NCBI GenBank assembly: GCA_023023105.1
Contig: CP083824.1
Coordinates: 2,852,001-2,916,000 of the forward strand
Direction of reading: 5' to 3'
DNA: 64,000 nt
DNA from: Enterobacter ludwigii
GTDB taxonomy: Bacteria; Pseudomonadota; Gammaproteobacteria; Enterobacterales; Enterobacteriaceae
The notes under the pieces are model-generated. The model was not told the origin of the DNA. It saw only the letters and a program-made list of their open reading frames with translations, and did not search any database. The translations under genes and the position numbers were made by a program. Of this stretch, positions 49,575-58,951 are shown in pieces; within the stretch, counting starts at the first letter, position 1; every line of letters starts with the position of its first letter.

Positions 49575-51137
49575 ATGAATAAAAATATAAAGCTTAGTCT
49601 GATTGCATTGTGCATGTCCGCTGCGTTAGTTGCATCAGTTAGCGCGAAGGATGTGACTATTTATTACACCAACGATTTACATGCTCATGTCTCCCCAGGA
49701 AAAATCCCAGCCGTCGATAAAAAACGTGCAGTTGGCGGTTTTGCTAATATAGCTACTATCGTTAATGATGCTAAGAAAAAAAATAAAGATGTCTTTTTCT
49801 TCGATGCGTGAGATTACTTTACCGGACCCTATATAAGCACCCTGACCAAAGGTGAAGCCATCATTGACATAATGAACGCAATGCCTTTTGATGCTGTGTC
49901 AGTGGGGAACCATGAATTTGACCATGGTGTTGATAATATGGTTAAGCAATTGTCAAAAGCAACGTTTCCCGTTTTGCTGGGTAATGTTTTTTATACTAAT
50001 AGTGATAAACCTGTCTGGGATACCCCCTGGACGATTGTCGAAAAAGATGGCATTAAAATTGGTGTCATTGGGGTACATCAAAAATTTGCCTTTTATGACA
50101 CTGTTGCGGCAAAGGCTTACGCTGGCTCAGAGGCTCGTGATGAGGCACCTTATATTCAAAAAGGACTTGATGCGTTAAAAGGCAAAGTGGATATCATCGT
50201 GCTGCTTATCCATGAAGGTACACCCGCGCGTCAATCAAGTTACGGGAATAAAGATGTAGCCAGAATGCTGCAAGCTGATATCGATACCGCAAAAAAATTT
50301 AAGGGTATTGATGTATTAATCACAGGACATGCTCATGTAGGCACACCAGAGCCCATTAAAGTTAATGATACGCTTGTTGTTTCTACAGATGCGTATGGTA
50401 CTGATATTGGTAAATTAGTCCTGAATTTTAACCCTCAAACTATAAAAATTGAGGGCTATAGCGGTAAATTAATCACTGTATTTGCCGACGAATACAAACC
50501 AGACCCTAACGTTCAGGTCAGGATTGATGAGTGGAATGCTAAGCTGAAAAGTATCACTGGCCAGATTATTGGGTCGACAACGGCCCCCTTCACTCGCTCT
50601 TATGGTGAATCATCACCTGTTGGTAATTTAGTCATTGACGCCATGATGGCCAAAGCGCCTGACGCCGTCGTGGGATTACAAAACAGCGGAGGATTGCGTG
50701 CTGATTTCCAACAAGGAAATTTACGATATGGTGATGTCATTACTACCTTCCCATTTAATAACGAACTGGTTGAAATGGATCTCACCGGAAAAGATCTCAC
50801 TGACTTGATGACTCATGCAACGAATCTTACCAATGGCGTTTTGCAAGTATCAAAAAGCGTTCATGTTGAATACGACAGCAAAAAACCGCTGGGTGAGCGG
50901 ATCGTTAAATTCACTATTAATAATCAACCGGTAGATCCAACCAAAACATATCGGGTTGCTACACACTCGTTTTGTGCAACAGGTGGGGATGGATTTGAGG
51001 CATTCTTAAAAGGCACGAATGTTAAAACGATCAACAGTACTACCTCTGCCGAGTCGATTATTGAGTATGTCAAGACCCATACCCCATTGAAACCCGATCT
51101 TGAAAAGAGAGTGGTCGATGTAAGCGCAGCTAAATAG
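49575..51137 (+). pseudogene. UshA-family 5'-nucleotidase, copy 2, in-frame stop
   Basis: 520 codons with signal peptide (residues 1-24, ends VSA) and all nucleotidase motifs, but codon 79 (49809-49811) is TGA. The two sister genes have Gly here ([10 protein letters not shown]), so a single G-to-T change in GGA explains it. The stop is immediately before the metal-ligand Asp80. The remaining 441 codons are intact, with [16 protein letters not shown] and ATGGDGFEAF, indicating very recent inactivation, readthrough or a sequencing error. Start at ATG 49575, with AGGAA upstream. It is more diverged than copies 1 and 3 are from each other. Confidence 0.88.
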
Positions 51138-51192
51138 TTTCAATAACATAAATATTCTTAATTAACAAATCTCTGTGGAAGGAACCCTACGT

Positions 51193-52074
51193 ATGAATAA
51201 AATAAAACATATATTGTCAGGCGCTTTTATGCTTTTACCCACGGTAGCATTGGCAGACACCGGGAATAACGAATACCTGTCAGACTGGTGGCATCAAAGT
51301 ATTAATATCGTAGGCAGCAACTCCACTCGTTTTGGACCATTAAAAAGAGCGGACTTATATCCAGAGTATCGTGCATGGGCGCATGTCGATTGGTTTTATT
51401 TTTATGGCTATGCGGACTTACCTAAGTTTTTTGGTATAGGCAATGATAATGATATCGGTATTTGGGATAATGGCTCTCCATTTTTTATGGAGATAGAACC
51501 GCGCTTTAGCATCGACAAGTTAACGGGGCTCGACCTAAGTTTTGGTCCATTCAAAGAATGGTATTTTGCCCACAACTATATCTATGATGCAGGCACGAAT
51601 GCAGGACAGCGTCAGAGCACATGGTATATGGGGATAGGGACCGATATTGATACGGGGCTACCAATGACGTTATCTGCAAACATCTATGCCAGGTATCAAG
51701 GAAACAACTACAATGCGGCCAACGAGAACGAGTGGGATGGATATCGCTTCAAAGTCAAATATGTCATCCCAATTACAACACTATTTGGTGGAAAACTAAA
51801 TTACGTCGGCTTTACCAATTTTGATTTTGGTTCAGATCTTAAAGAAGAGTCAGGCGGCGAGCAGCAATTTTACTCCCGTACCAATAGCTCTATTGTTTCC
51901 ACCAATGTACTCAGTTTAGTTTATCCCCACTGGAACTATGGCGCGACCCTTCGTTATTTCTATCATGGTGGACAATTTGACGAAGGGAGTAAAGCGTTTA
52001 GCCGCGATGGAGACATCACCTCTATAGATTCAACGGGGTGGGCATACTATTTAACTGTGGGTTACGCTTTTTAA
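51193..52074 (+). CDS. Tsx-like nucleoside-specific outer-membrane channel
   Basis: A 293-residue outer-membrane barrel. Signal peptide residues 1-21 (ends ALA), mature part starting [21 protein letters not shown], typical of Tsx, and C-terminal Phe in YLTVGYAF. Start at 51193 with AAGGAA upstream. It lies between two nucleotidase genes. Periplasmic nucleotidases dephosphorylate nucleotides, and a Tsx channel admits nucleosides or the like, so the set suits nucleotide scavenging. The chromosomal tsx is expected elsewhere, so this is probably a paralogue. Confidence 0.9.
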   Translation: MNKIKHILSGAFMLLPTVALADTGNNEYLSDWWHQSINIVGSNSTRFGPLKRADLYPEYRAWAHVDWFYFYGYADLPKFFGIGNDNDIGIWDNGSPFFMEIEPRFSIDKLTGLDLSFGPFKEWYFAHNYIYDAGTNAGQRQSTWYMGIGTDIDTGLPMTLSANIYARYQGNNYNAANENEWDGYRFKVKYVIPITTLFGGKLNYVGFTNFDFGSDLKEESGGEQQFYSRTNSSIVSTNVLSLVYPHWNYGATLRYFYHGGQFDEGSKAFSRDGDITSIDSTGWAYYLTVGYAF

Positions 52075-52096
52075 TTATCACTGCAAGGGATTAACC

Positions 52097-53707
52097 ATGA
52101 AAATAAAAACGGTTACCGCAGGTATTCTGTTAACGTTGCCATTCTGGGCCTGCGCCAAAGATGTCACTATCATTTATACCAATGATCTCCATGCTCATGT
52201 TGATACTTACAAACTCCCGTATGTCGCAGACGGTAAACGAGCAATTGGAGGATTCGCTAATATCACCACTTTAGTCAAACAGGAAAAATCCAAAAATAAA
52301 GCCACATTCTATTTTGATGCAGGCGACTATTTTACCGGGCCATATATCAGTACTCTGACTAAGGGTCAGGCGATTATCGATATTATGAATACCATGCCCT
52401 TTGACGCGGTATCAATTGGTAATCATGAGTTTGACCATGGCTGGGATAATCTCTTGCGACAATTAAGCAAGGCAAACTTCCCGGTACTGTTGGGGAATGT
52501 GTTCCATAAGGACAGCGAGATACCTTTCTGGAACAAACCGTACACTATCCTGGAAAAGGACGGTGTAACAATTGGCGTTATTGGGCTGCACGGCGTGTAT
52601 GCGTTTAATGACACCATCTCAGAGCTCTCGATCCAGGGGCTCGATAATGATAAAAACAACCGCTTTGATAAATCAGCCGCAGCCCTAAAAAATCAGGGAA
52701 TTGAGGCTCGCGATGAGGTGAAATATCTGCAGCATTACCTGGATGAGTTACGGGGTAAAGTTGACGTCACCGTTGCGCTCGTGCATGAAGGCGTTCCGGC
52801 ACGTCAGTCCAGTATTGGGAGTACAGACGTCAGGCGCGCACTCGATAAAGATATTCAGACCGCCAGTCAGGTCAAAGGTCTTGATATTCTCATCACTGGA
52901 CACGCTCATGTTGGCACACCGGAACCTATCAAGGTGGGGAATACGCTAATCCTGTCTACGGACAGCGGTGGTATCGATGTTGGTAAGTTGATACTTGACG
53001 TTGAACCTGGGGCGAAAACCAAAAAAGTTAAAAGCTTTGAGCTGAAAACACTTTATGCCGATGAATGGAAGCCCGATCCAACAACACAGAGAGTTATCGA
53101 TGGCTGGAATAAAAAACTCGCGGATATTGTACGTCAGCCAGTGGGTGAATCGCCGATCATGCTTACCCGCGCTTATGGCGAATCATCACAACTGGGCAAC
53201 TTGTTTACGGATGCAATGCTTGTCGCCGCGCCGAAAGCACAGATTGCGCTGATTAATTCCGGTAGCTTACGGGCCGATCTCAACGCAGGCCCCATTACCT
53301 TTGGCGACATTACCAGCATATTCCCCTTCAAGAATGAGCTTACTGAGATGGATCTCAGCGGTAAGGATCTGCGTAATCTGGTGGAGCATGGAGCATCGCT
53401 CACGAATGGCATACTGCAAATGTCAAAGGGGGCCGAAATGCATTATATGCCGCAGAAACCGGCCGTTAAGCGCGTAGTATCTTTCACAATTAACGGCAAA
53501 GAGATTGCCGATACGGAGACGTACCATGTTGCTACGACGACATTCCTTGCTTTAGGAGGCGATGGTTTTCTGGCATTTAAAGAAGGGAAAAATATTCAAG
53601 TCCGTGCCGGACACAATATGTCCGATGTGGTCATTGACTATCTGAAGTCAGGGCACAAAATCGTTCCTGCACAAGTTAATAAAATGCGGGTTGAAGCCAG
53701 TAAGTAA
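52097..53707 (+). CDS. UshA-family 5'-nucleotidase, copy 3, with acidic insertion
   Basis: A 536-residue secreted metallophosphoesterase/5'-nucleotidase, close to copy 1 ([47 protein letters not shown]). The signal region ends FWACAKD instead of FWASAKD, placing a Cys at the cleavage region, but the preceding residues are not a canonical lipobox. Between FAFND- and GIEARDE-equivalent segments it has about 25 extra residues including DNDKNNRFD, which resembles a calcium-binding EF-hand or dockerin loop. Lies 22 bp after the Tsx-like gene and ends at a hairpin. Confidence 0.92.
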   Translation: MKIKTVTAGILLTLPFWACAKDVTIIYTNDLHAHVDTYKLPYVADGKRAIGGFANITTLVKQEKSKNKATFYFDAGDYFTGPYISTLTKGQAIIDIMNTMPFDAVSIGNHEFDHGWDNLLRQLSKANFPVLLGNVFHKDSEIPFWNKPYTILEKDGVTIGVIGLHGVYAFNDTISELSIQGLDNDKNNRFDKSAAALKNQGIEARDEVKYLQHYLDELRGKVDVTVALVHEGVPARQSSIGSTDVRRALDKDIQTASQVKGLDILITGHAHVGTPEPIKVGNTLILSTDSGGIDVGKLILDVEPGAKTKKVKSFELKTLYADEWKPDPTTQRVIDGWNKKLADIVRQPVGESPIMLTRAYGESSQLGNLFTDAMLVAAPKAQIALINSGSLRADLNAGPITFGDITSIFPFKNELTEMDLSGKDLRNLVEHGASLTNGILQMSKGAEMHYMPQKPAVKRVVSFTINGKEIADTETYHVATTTFLALGGDGFLAFKEGKNIQVRAGHNMSDVVIDYLKSGHKIVPAQVNKMRVEASK

Positions 53708-53713
53708 AAAAAC

Positions 53714-53755
53714 AATGATGCCATTCATTTATGTTTATGGATGGCATCATTTTAT
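53714..53755 (+). terminator. hairpin after nucleotidase copy 3
   Basis: AATGATGCCAT / ATGGCATCATT stem with TTTTA after it, 7 bp after the stop and just before the radical SAM gene. Confidence 0.7.
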
Positions 53756-53776
53756 ATAAAGATGGAAAGTTTCCCT

Positions 53777-54829
53777 ATGACGGAAAAACACTTAACTGCA
53801 CTCTGTAATTTACACTGTGCACATTGCTCTCATCTCCATAAAACGCGATTTCCTCCGGAATACCAACCGTGTTCAATGAACGAAACGACGCTTAAGCAAT
53901 ATATTCTTCAGAAAATTGACACATGGAAAACTGACGATGTGCATTTTTTCTGGCAGGATGGTAAATCAACTTCTTATAGTTTACATTTTTTAAAACGCAT
54001 CATTAACTTACAACAGCGATTTGCACAAGGCAAAAATATTATTAATACATTGCTTATCAATGGTACTACGTTAAATGATGACTGGTGTGAATTCTTCAAA
54101 AAAAATGATTTTCTTATTTGCATTTCGGTAGATGGTGATAGTCAGTCATGCGACACGTTCAGCATAACGATGTCTGAAAGAACAGTAACTAATATAATTG
54201 AAACAAACGTGAGGTTACTGCAAAAGCACAATATTACATTCAATACGCTTACCTTCATTAATAACATAAATAGCCAGCAACCACTGCAAACCTATAATTA
54301 CCTGAAGAGTCTTGGCGGTCGCCATATGTTGTTTATCCCCTTTATTAAACCGTCTGAACAAGATGGTGTTGATACGTCAAGCCTTGACCCCGCCGCACTG
54401 GGCACTTTTTTGAAAACGATTTTTTATACCTGGATACGTCTCGACATTGGAACAATTCACATACCCATTTTTGAACATGCATTTGCTTCGTGGCGTGGGT
54501 TATCTGTGCCGGCCTGCGTTTATGCTGCCTGTGAAGACAGCAATCAGCTTACTAAAACCACGATGCAGGAAGGCATGGCTAAACAAAGAGTTGAACAATT
54601 CAAAACAACGCTGGCAGAAGAATGTACACATTGTAAAGTGCAATTCGTCTGCCGCGGCGGTTGCGCAAGAGAACGCATAGCCCTTTCCGAGGGAGGTGTT
54701 TCGCAGCTTAATTATTTTTGCGAAAGCTATCAGGCTTTTTTTACTTATATTGAACCCTATATGTTAATGATGAGGGCATTGTGGGAAAAAAACTATGCAC
54801 CTTCCGCTATTCGTCAATATTTGGCCTGA
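53777..54829 (+). CDS. radical SAM/SPASM protein, divergent anSME-like
   Basis: A 350-residue protein. Cluster motif CNLHCAHC (C10-x3-C14-x2-C17) at the N-terminus, and a C-terminal SPASM set CTHCKVQFVCRGGCARER with a further Cys in YFCESY. It resembles anaerobic sulfatase-maturating enzymes (AslB/YdeM), but the usual WHGGEPTL reads WQDGKSTS and the SIDGP...HD segment reads SVDGDSQSCDTF. Start at 53777, with GGAAAG upstream; upstream ATGs lie in the preceding hairpin. No sulfatase gene is nearby, so the target is unknown. Low GC, like the rest of the nucleotidase block. Confidence 0.8.
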   Translation: MTEKHLTALCNLHCAHCSHLHKTRFPPEYQPCSMNETTLKQYILQKIDTWKTDDVHFFWQDGKSTSYSLHFLKRIINLQQRFAQGKNIINTLLINGTTLNDDWCEFFKKNDFLICISVDGDSQSCDTFSITMSERTVTNIIETNVRLLQKHNITFNTLTFINNINSQQPLQTYNYLKSLGGRHMLFIPFIKPSEQDGVDTSSLDPAALGTFLKTIFYTWIRLDIGTIHIPIFEHAFASWRGLSVPACVYAACEDSNQLTKTTMQEGMAKQRVEQFKTTLAEECTHCKVQFVCRGGCARERIALSEGGVSQLNYFCESYQAFFTYIEPYMLMMRALWEKNYAPSAIRQYLA

Positions 54830-54842
54830 TGAAAGGAGCAGT

Positions 54843-55736
54843 TCAGTATGCCGTCTGTTCAAGCCAGATGCCCACCTCCTCATTCAGCCACGCGACAAAG
54901 AGCGTCACCTCGGGTTTCATGTCTGTTAACTGCGCCGTCACCAGCCAGTAAGGCCATGGATACGGCGCGGTGACAGAGGTTAGCTGGACCAGTTCACCTC
55001 GGGTGATGGCATCCTGGACCAGAGAGCGACGCTCCAGCGCGATACCTTTCCCGAGCCGAACGGCTTCGATAATGATATTGGAGTCGTTAATACATAAACC
55101 GCCAGGTACGATCTCTTTCTCCAGCCCCGCATTCACGCACCACGTTTTCCACGACTCCATGGAGAAAATAATATGACTCTTTGCAATCTCCGCTGGCGTA
55201 GCAGGCAGCACGCCGCCGTTATAGCCCGGTGCGGCCACCACAATAAGCTCATCGGAAAAAAGATAATGGCTTTCACTCCCTTCCCAGTTCCCCTGCCCCA
55301 TCCGTATCGCGATATCTATCCCTTCCTGCTGCAGGCTGGTGACCGTCAGGCTGGCCTGGATCCGCAGGGTGATAAGCGGATATTTCGCCCGAAAACGAGC
55401 CAGACGCGGTAATAACCAGTGGCATCCAAATGACGGCACCATTGCCAACGTCAACTCCTGCTTTCTCGGCTTCACCTGTACGAGTCGGGTCGCATCCGCG
55501 ATGTGGTTCAACGCTTCGCGTACCTGTAAGGCATAGAGCCGCCCTTCTTCGTTGATCTGCACCCCTCGCCCCTGACGGATAAACAGCTTTACGCCTACCA
55601 TCTCCTCCAGCGTTTTGATCTGCTGGCTGATAGCGGAATGGGTAACGTGGAGTTCTTTCGCCGCCAGAGTCACGCTGCCAAGACGGGCGACGGCTTCAAA
55701 ACTTCGCAAACTAGCAATGGGTGGAAAATCCGACAT
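54843..55736 (-). CDS. LysR family regulator, GcvA-like
   Basis: A 297-residue LysR-type regulator of the GcvA subgroup: LRSFEAVARLGSVTLAAKELHVTHSAISQQIKTLE is the HTH, and the effector domain follows. Divergent from the GST gene over 170 bp, so the GST is its probable target. It ends 13 bp after the convergent radical SAM gene. Confidence 0.92.
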   Translation of the reverse strand: MSDFPPIASLRSFEAVARLGSVTLAAKELHVTHSAISQQIKTLEEMVGVKLFIRQGRGVQINEEGRLYALQVREALNHIADATRLVQVKPRKQELTLAMVPSFGCHWLLPRLARFRAKYPLITLRIQASLTVTSLQQEGIDIAIRMGQGNWEGSESHYLFSDELIVVAAPGYNGGVLPATPAEIAKSHIIFSMESWKTWCVNAGLEKEIVPGGLCINDSNIIIEAVRLGKGIALERRSLVQDAITRGELVQLTSVTAPYPWPYWLVTAQLTDMKPEVTLFVAWLNEEVGIWLEQTAY

Positions 55737-55906
55737 AAAAGCACTTCCTTATCTGCGCTGGATATACAGCGGCAACCTGACCATATGTCAGTAATACTAA
55801 CCCTTACGGTAAGATACTGAAGATATTCGCCATGCAAATTGTATTGTAATGTCGGGTCATCCTTTTCAATGACGCGTTCTTTCACAGAGACAGGAAAACG
55901 GGAAAG

Positions 55907-56515
55907 ATGATTAAGCTTGTTGGCATGATGGATTCACCTTATGTACGGCGCGTGGCGATCTCCCTTGAGCTTTATGGCGTTGAGTTTGAAAGCCAGCCGC
56001 TGTCAGTCTTTAGCACCTTCGACGCGTTCTCCCGGATCAATCCCGCGGTAAAAGCCCCGACGCTGGTTCTGGATAACGGAATACGCCTGATGGATTCCTC
56101 GCTGATACTGAATTATTTTGAGGCTCAGGCCGACCCTGAGCGCAAGCTCCTGCCCGTCGATCCGGATGCGCTGGCAAACGATCTCCAGACGCTGGGCTTT
56201 ATCCTCGCTGCCTGTGAGAAAGCCGTGCAAAATGTGTATGAACATAACCTGCGCCCGGCGGACAAGCAGTACAGCTCATGGAGTGAACGTATTACAATCC
56301 AGCTGCTGGCAGCCTGCAAAGAATGGAATACCTTGCTGGAGCCGCGTCCTGCCACCGCAGTTCCCAATCAAGTTACCGTCACCAGTACCGTGGTCTGGAC
56401 GTTTATTCAGTCGATGATCCCCCACGTCGTTAATGCAGTGGAGTTTAGCGCGATCCAGTCGCTTGCCGAATCATTCGAATCACAGGCGTTCTTTAGAAAA
56501 TACCCATTCAGCTAA
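55907..56515 (+). CDS. glutathione S-transferase family protein
   Basis: A 202-residue cytosolic GST. The N-terminal thioredoxin-like domain starts KLVGMMDSPYVRRVAISLELYG, with PTLVLDNG and LMDSSLILNYFE (glutathione site, cis-Pro and Ser-Ser pair). An all-alpha C-terminal domain follows. Substrate unknown. Divergent from the GcvA-like regulator. Confidence 0.9.
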   Translation: MIKLVGMMDSPYVRRVAISLELYGVEFESQPLSVFSTFDAFSRINPAVKAPTLVLDNGIRLMDSSLILNYFEAQADPERKLLPVDPDALANDLQTLGFILAACEKAVQNVYEHNLRPADKQYSSWSERITIQLLAACKEWNTLLEPRPATAVPNQVTVTSTVVWTFIQSMIPHVVNAVEFSAIQSLAESFESQAFFRKYPFS

Positions 56516-56546
56516 GTGGCGAGCCCGGTAAGCACTCGCCACCGGG
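56516..56546. repeat. inverted repeat between GST and cbl
   Basis: GTGGCGAG / CTCGCCAC and an overlapping alternative stem CCCGGT / ACCGGG, in the short gap between convergent genes. It could be a REP-type element or a bidirectional terminator; there is no T-run. Confidence 0.5.
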
Positions 56547-56557
56547 CAAACCCGCAC

Positions 56558-57508
56558 CTAAATCTGATAATCAATCGCCACTTCTTCCGGCTCCATCACC
56601 TGGCGCTTAATTTCGTCCACAGAGAGCCCTGCATTGCATAGCTCGATAAAGCGCCACACATAGTTGCGCTGTAGCTGTCCACGCTTCAGGCCAAGCCATA
56701 CGGTGTTAGCGTCAAACAGATGACGCGTATCAAGACGCACCAGGTTCCCGTCTTCACGTTCTCCACTGGACTGTTCCGCCACCAGACCAATACCCAGACC
56801 CAGTTCGACGTAGGTTTTAATCACATCAGAATCCTGCGCGCTCAGCACCACGTCCGGCGTTAACCCTTTGCGGTTGAAGGCCTCATCAATGCGCGAGCGC
56901 CCGGTAATGCCCTGGCGGTAAGTAATCAGTGGCCACTTAGCGATGGCTTCCAGCGTCAGGGGGGATACCTGATTCAACGGATGATCAACGGGAAGTAATA
57001 AACTGTGGTACCAGCGGAACCACGGGAACGCCACCAGCAGCGGGTCGTTGCTCAGGCGTTCGCTGGCAATACCGATATCCGCTCCCCCGTTTTGCAGCAG
57101 CACTTCAATTTCCTGCGGCGTGCCCTGGATAAGCTCCAGACGGACATCAGGGAAAAGTTCACGGAACGCTTTAATCACCGGCGGCAGGCTGTAGCGAGCC
57201 TGGGTGTGGGTGGTGGCGATGGTGAGTACGCCCGAGGCATCATTGGTAAAGAGATCCGCCAGACGACGAACGTTGCTGGCCTCGTTGAGGATCCGCTCCG
57301 CGATGGTGAGCAATGCCTTGCCAGGCTCCGTCATGCCAAGCAGTCGCTTACCACGACGGATAAAAATCTCTATGCCCAGCTCCTCTTCCAGCTCGCGGAT
57401 ATGGCGGCTGACACCGGACTGAGAGGTATAAAGCATATTGGCGACTTCGGTCAGGTTAAAGTCCCGCCTGGCCGCCTCACGGATAATTTTAAGTTGCTGG
57501 AAATTCAC
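56558..57508 (-). CDS. cbl: LysR regulator Cbl
   Basis: A 316-residue CysB-like LysR regulator, nearly colinear with E. coli Cbl (MNFQQLKIIREAARRDFNLTEVANML; ends EVAIDYQI). It activates genes for use of organosulfur sources such as sulfonates under sulfate limitation. It follows nac on the same strand, with a 96-bp gap, as in E. coli. Confidence 0.96.
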   Translation of the reverse strand: MNFQQLKIIREAARRDFNLTEVANMLYTSQSGVSRHIRELEEELGIEIFIRRGKRLLGMTEPGKALLTIAERILNEASNVRRLADLFTNDASGVLTIATTHTQARYSLPPVIKAFRELFPDVRLELIQGTPQEIEVLLQNGGADIGIASERLSNDPLLVAFPWFRWYHSLLLPVDHPLNQVSPLTLEAIAKWPLITYRQGITGRSRIDEAFNRKGLTPDVVLSAQDSDVIKTYVELGLGIGLVAEQSSGEREDGNLVRLDTRHLFDANTVWLGLKRGQLQRNYVWRFIELCNAGLSVDEIKRQVMEPEEVAIDYQI

Positions 57509-57604
57509 GATTCACTCCGGCGCATCTGACATAGCTCTATTGTTAGAGTCAGCTGAGCTGCAGAACAAATAATAAAAACCAGCATCTTATGCTTTTATGG
57601 AATA

Positions 57605-58522
57605 TTAACTCACGAGCTGCAGCTCACGATTCTCCAGCGAAGGCTTGCTGACCAGCGACATCAAAATCTCTTTTACCGCCTGCGCCTGCGGTGACAGCGA
57701 ACCGCGCGCGGACATGTTCAGCGACAAAGGTAAGCTCATAGACGGCGTTGTGATGCGCGCCATCCAGCCATTTGCCGCACTGCACAGCGAGCGTGCAGCG
57801 GATTCCGGCAGAACCGTCACTCCCATTCCGCTAGCGATAGCTGCGGTCAGCGTGGAGATAGAGTCGATTTCGCCAATAATTTTTGCCGTCAGGCGGCGCA
57901 GAGAAAATGCCTCATCCACACGCACGCGCACGGCGCTGTAGTCGCGCGGAAGATAGAGATTCATCTCAGCCACGGCGGTCAGGTCTACGCTCTGCCCCGG
58001 GCAGTCGCGAGTACCCACGAGGTAGAGATCTTCTTTCAGCAGCGGCTGGCTGGTGATCCCGGCGACCGGAGAGCGATCGTAGAGCACAGCCATATCCAGC
58101 TGGCCGTTGAGCAGTTTGTCATTCAGTACGGAACCGCTGTTTTCGTGCAGGTATACCAGCACTTCCGGCAGCTCGGCGCGCACGGCCTGCAGCAGCGGCA
58201 TGGTAATAGACGATGCGGCCGTTCCCGGCGCCAGACCGATGGAGACGTGCCCGCTCAGGGTCTGACCGACATTGTTTACTGCCAGCTGCGCCTGTTCACA
58301 CTGGCGGAGGATGGTGCGTGCGTGGGTATAAAGGATCTTACCTGCTTCCGTTGGCGTAACGCCGCGTTTGGTGCGGATCAACAGCTGCTGATCCATCTCG
58401 CCTTCCAGAGTAGCCACCTGCTGGCTCAGCGCAGGCTGCGCGATATGCAGCACTTCTGCCGCTTGAGTCAGGCTGCCGATATCGACGATTTTTACGAAGT
58501 ATTTCAGTCGTCTTAAGTTCAT
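57605..58522 (-). CDS. nac: nitrogen assimilation control protein Nac
   Basis: A 305-residue LysR regulator (MNLRRLKYFVKIVDIGSLTQAAEVLHIAQPALSQQVATLE). It couples sigma-70 promoters to nitrogen limitation and needs no effector in Klebsiella. The gene has its own sigma-54 promoter and NtrC site upstream, so nitrogen starvation would induce it. Confidence 0.96.
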   Translation of the reverse strand: MNLRRLKYFVKIVDIGSLTQAAEVLHIAQPALSQQVATLEGEMDQQLLIRTKRGVTPTEAGKILYTHARTILRQCEQAQLAVNNVGQTLSGHVSIGLAPGTAASSITMPLLQAVRAELPEVLVYLHENSGSVLNDKLLNGQLDMAVLYDRSPVAGITSQPLLKEDLYLVGTRDCPGQSVDLTAVAEMNLYLPRDYSAVRVRVDEAFSLRRLTAKIIGEIDSISTLTAAIASGMGVTVLPESAARSLCSAANGWMARITTPSMSLPLSLNMSARGSLSPQAQAVKEILMSLVSKPSLENRELQLVS

Positions 58523-58578
58523 TTTGCCCCCTGTTCGAAATGCTGTGCCGTAACCGGCTGTCGTTGTTGAACAGGTTT

Positions 58579-58594
58579 TGCAATATGAATGCCA
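58579..58594 (-). promoter_or_regulatory. sigma-54 promoter of nac
   Basis: On the minus strand TGGCATTCATATTGCA: GG at -24 and GC at -12 with 10 bp between, close to TGGCAC-N5-TTGCA. The implied start is about 45 bp before the nac ATG. Confidence 0.82.
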
Positions 58595-58710
58595 GTTTTT
58601 CGAAGAGGTCTGATTTGTTGCTAAGCGGCTGAAAATAAGGAAACCTAATCATGGAGGGGGCATTTATTACTGAAACAGCAGTTTATGATCTGCCCCATTA
58701 GAGGTATAAC

Positions 58711-58727
58711 CGCACCATTACGGTGCA
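58711..58727. promoter_or_regulatory. NtrC binding site upstream of nac
   Basis: CGCACCATTACGGTGCA matches TGCACC-N5-GGTGCA except the first base. It is centred about 150 bp upstream of the predicted nac start, the enhancer distance known for nac in Klebsiella. Confidence 0.82.
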
Positions 58728-58794
58728 TTCCGCTGTCAAAAACATCACTTTGCCGATTTTGTCAGCAAACGATCAAAAGGCGGTGCTCCACCCT

Positions 58795-58823
58795 TTGACA
58801 AGCTCGGCTGACGTCGATACTAT
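58795..58823 (+). promoter_or_regulatory. promoter of second tRNA-Asn
   Basis: TTGACA (58795-58800), 17-bp spacer, TACTAT (58818-58823), followed by GC-rich GCGCCCCG. Near copy of the promoter at 41274-41302. Confidence 0.8.
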
Positions 58824-58841
58824 GCGCCCCGTTCACACGAT

Positions 58842-58917
58842 TCCTCTGTAGTTCAGTCGGTAGAACGGCGGACTGTTAATCCGTATGTCACTGGTTCGAG
58901 TCCAGTCAGAGGAGCCA
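58842..58917 (+). tRNA. asnV: tRNA-Asn (GTT), second copy
   Basis: Identical 76-nt gene to that at 41321, with encoded CCA. Its place between nac and ldtA is that of E. coli asnV. Confidence 0.97.
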
Positions 58918-58923
58918 AATTTG

Positions 58924-58951
58924 AAAAGCCTGCTTTTAAAGCAGGCTTTTT
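58924..58951 (+). terminator. terminator of second tRNA-Asn
   Basis: AAGCCTGC / GCAGGCTT stem with T-run, identical to the terminator at 41404-41431. Confidence 0.9.

Larger units (their letters stand above)
58523..58841. other. 319-bp nac / tRNA-Asn control region
   Basis: Contains the nac sigma-54 promoter, an NtrC site and the promoter of the second tRNA-Asn. No gene was seen. Confidence 0.75.

Noticed and set aside
49809..49811. TGA in nucleotidase copy 2 as a selenocysteine codon
   Set aside because: Sister genes have Gly, not Cys, at this position and no SECIS-like hairpin was evident just downstream; a nonsense mutation is simpler.
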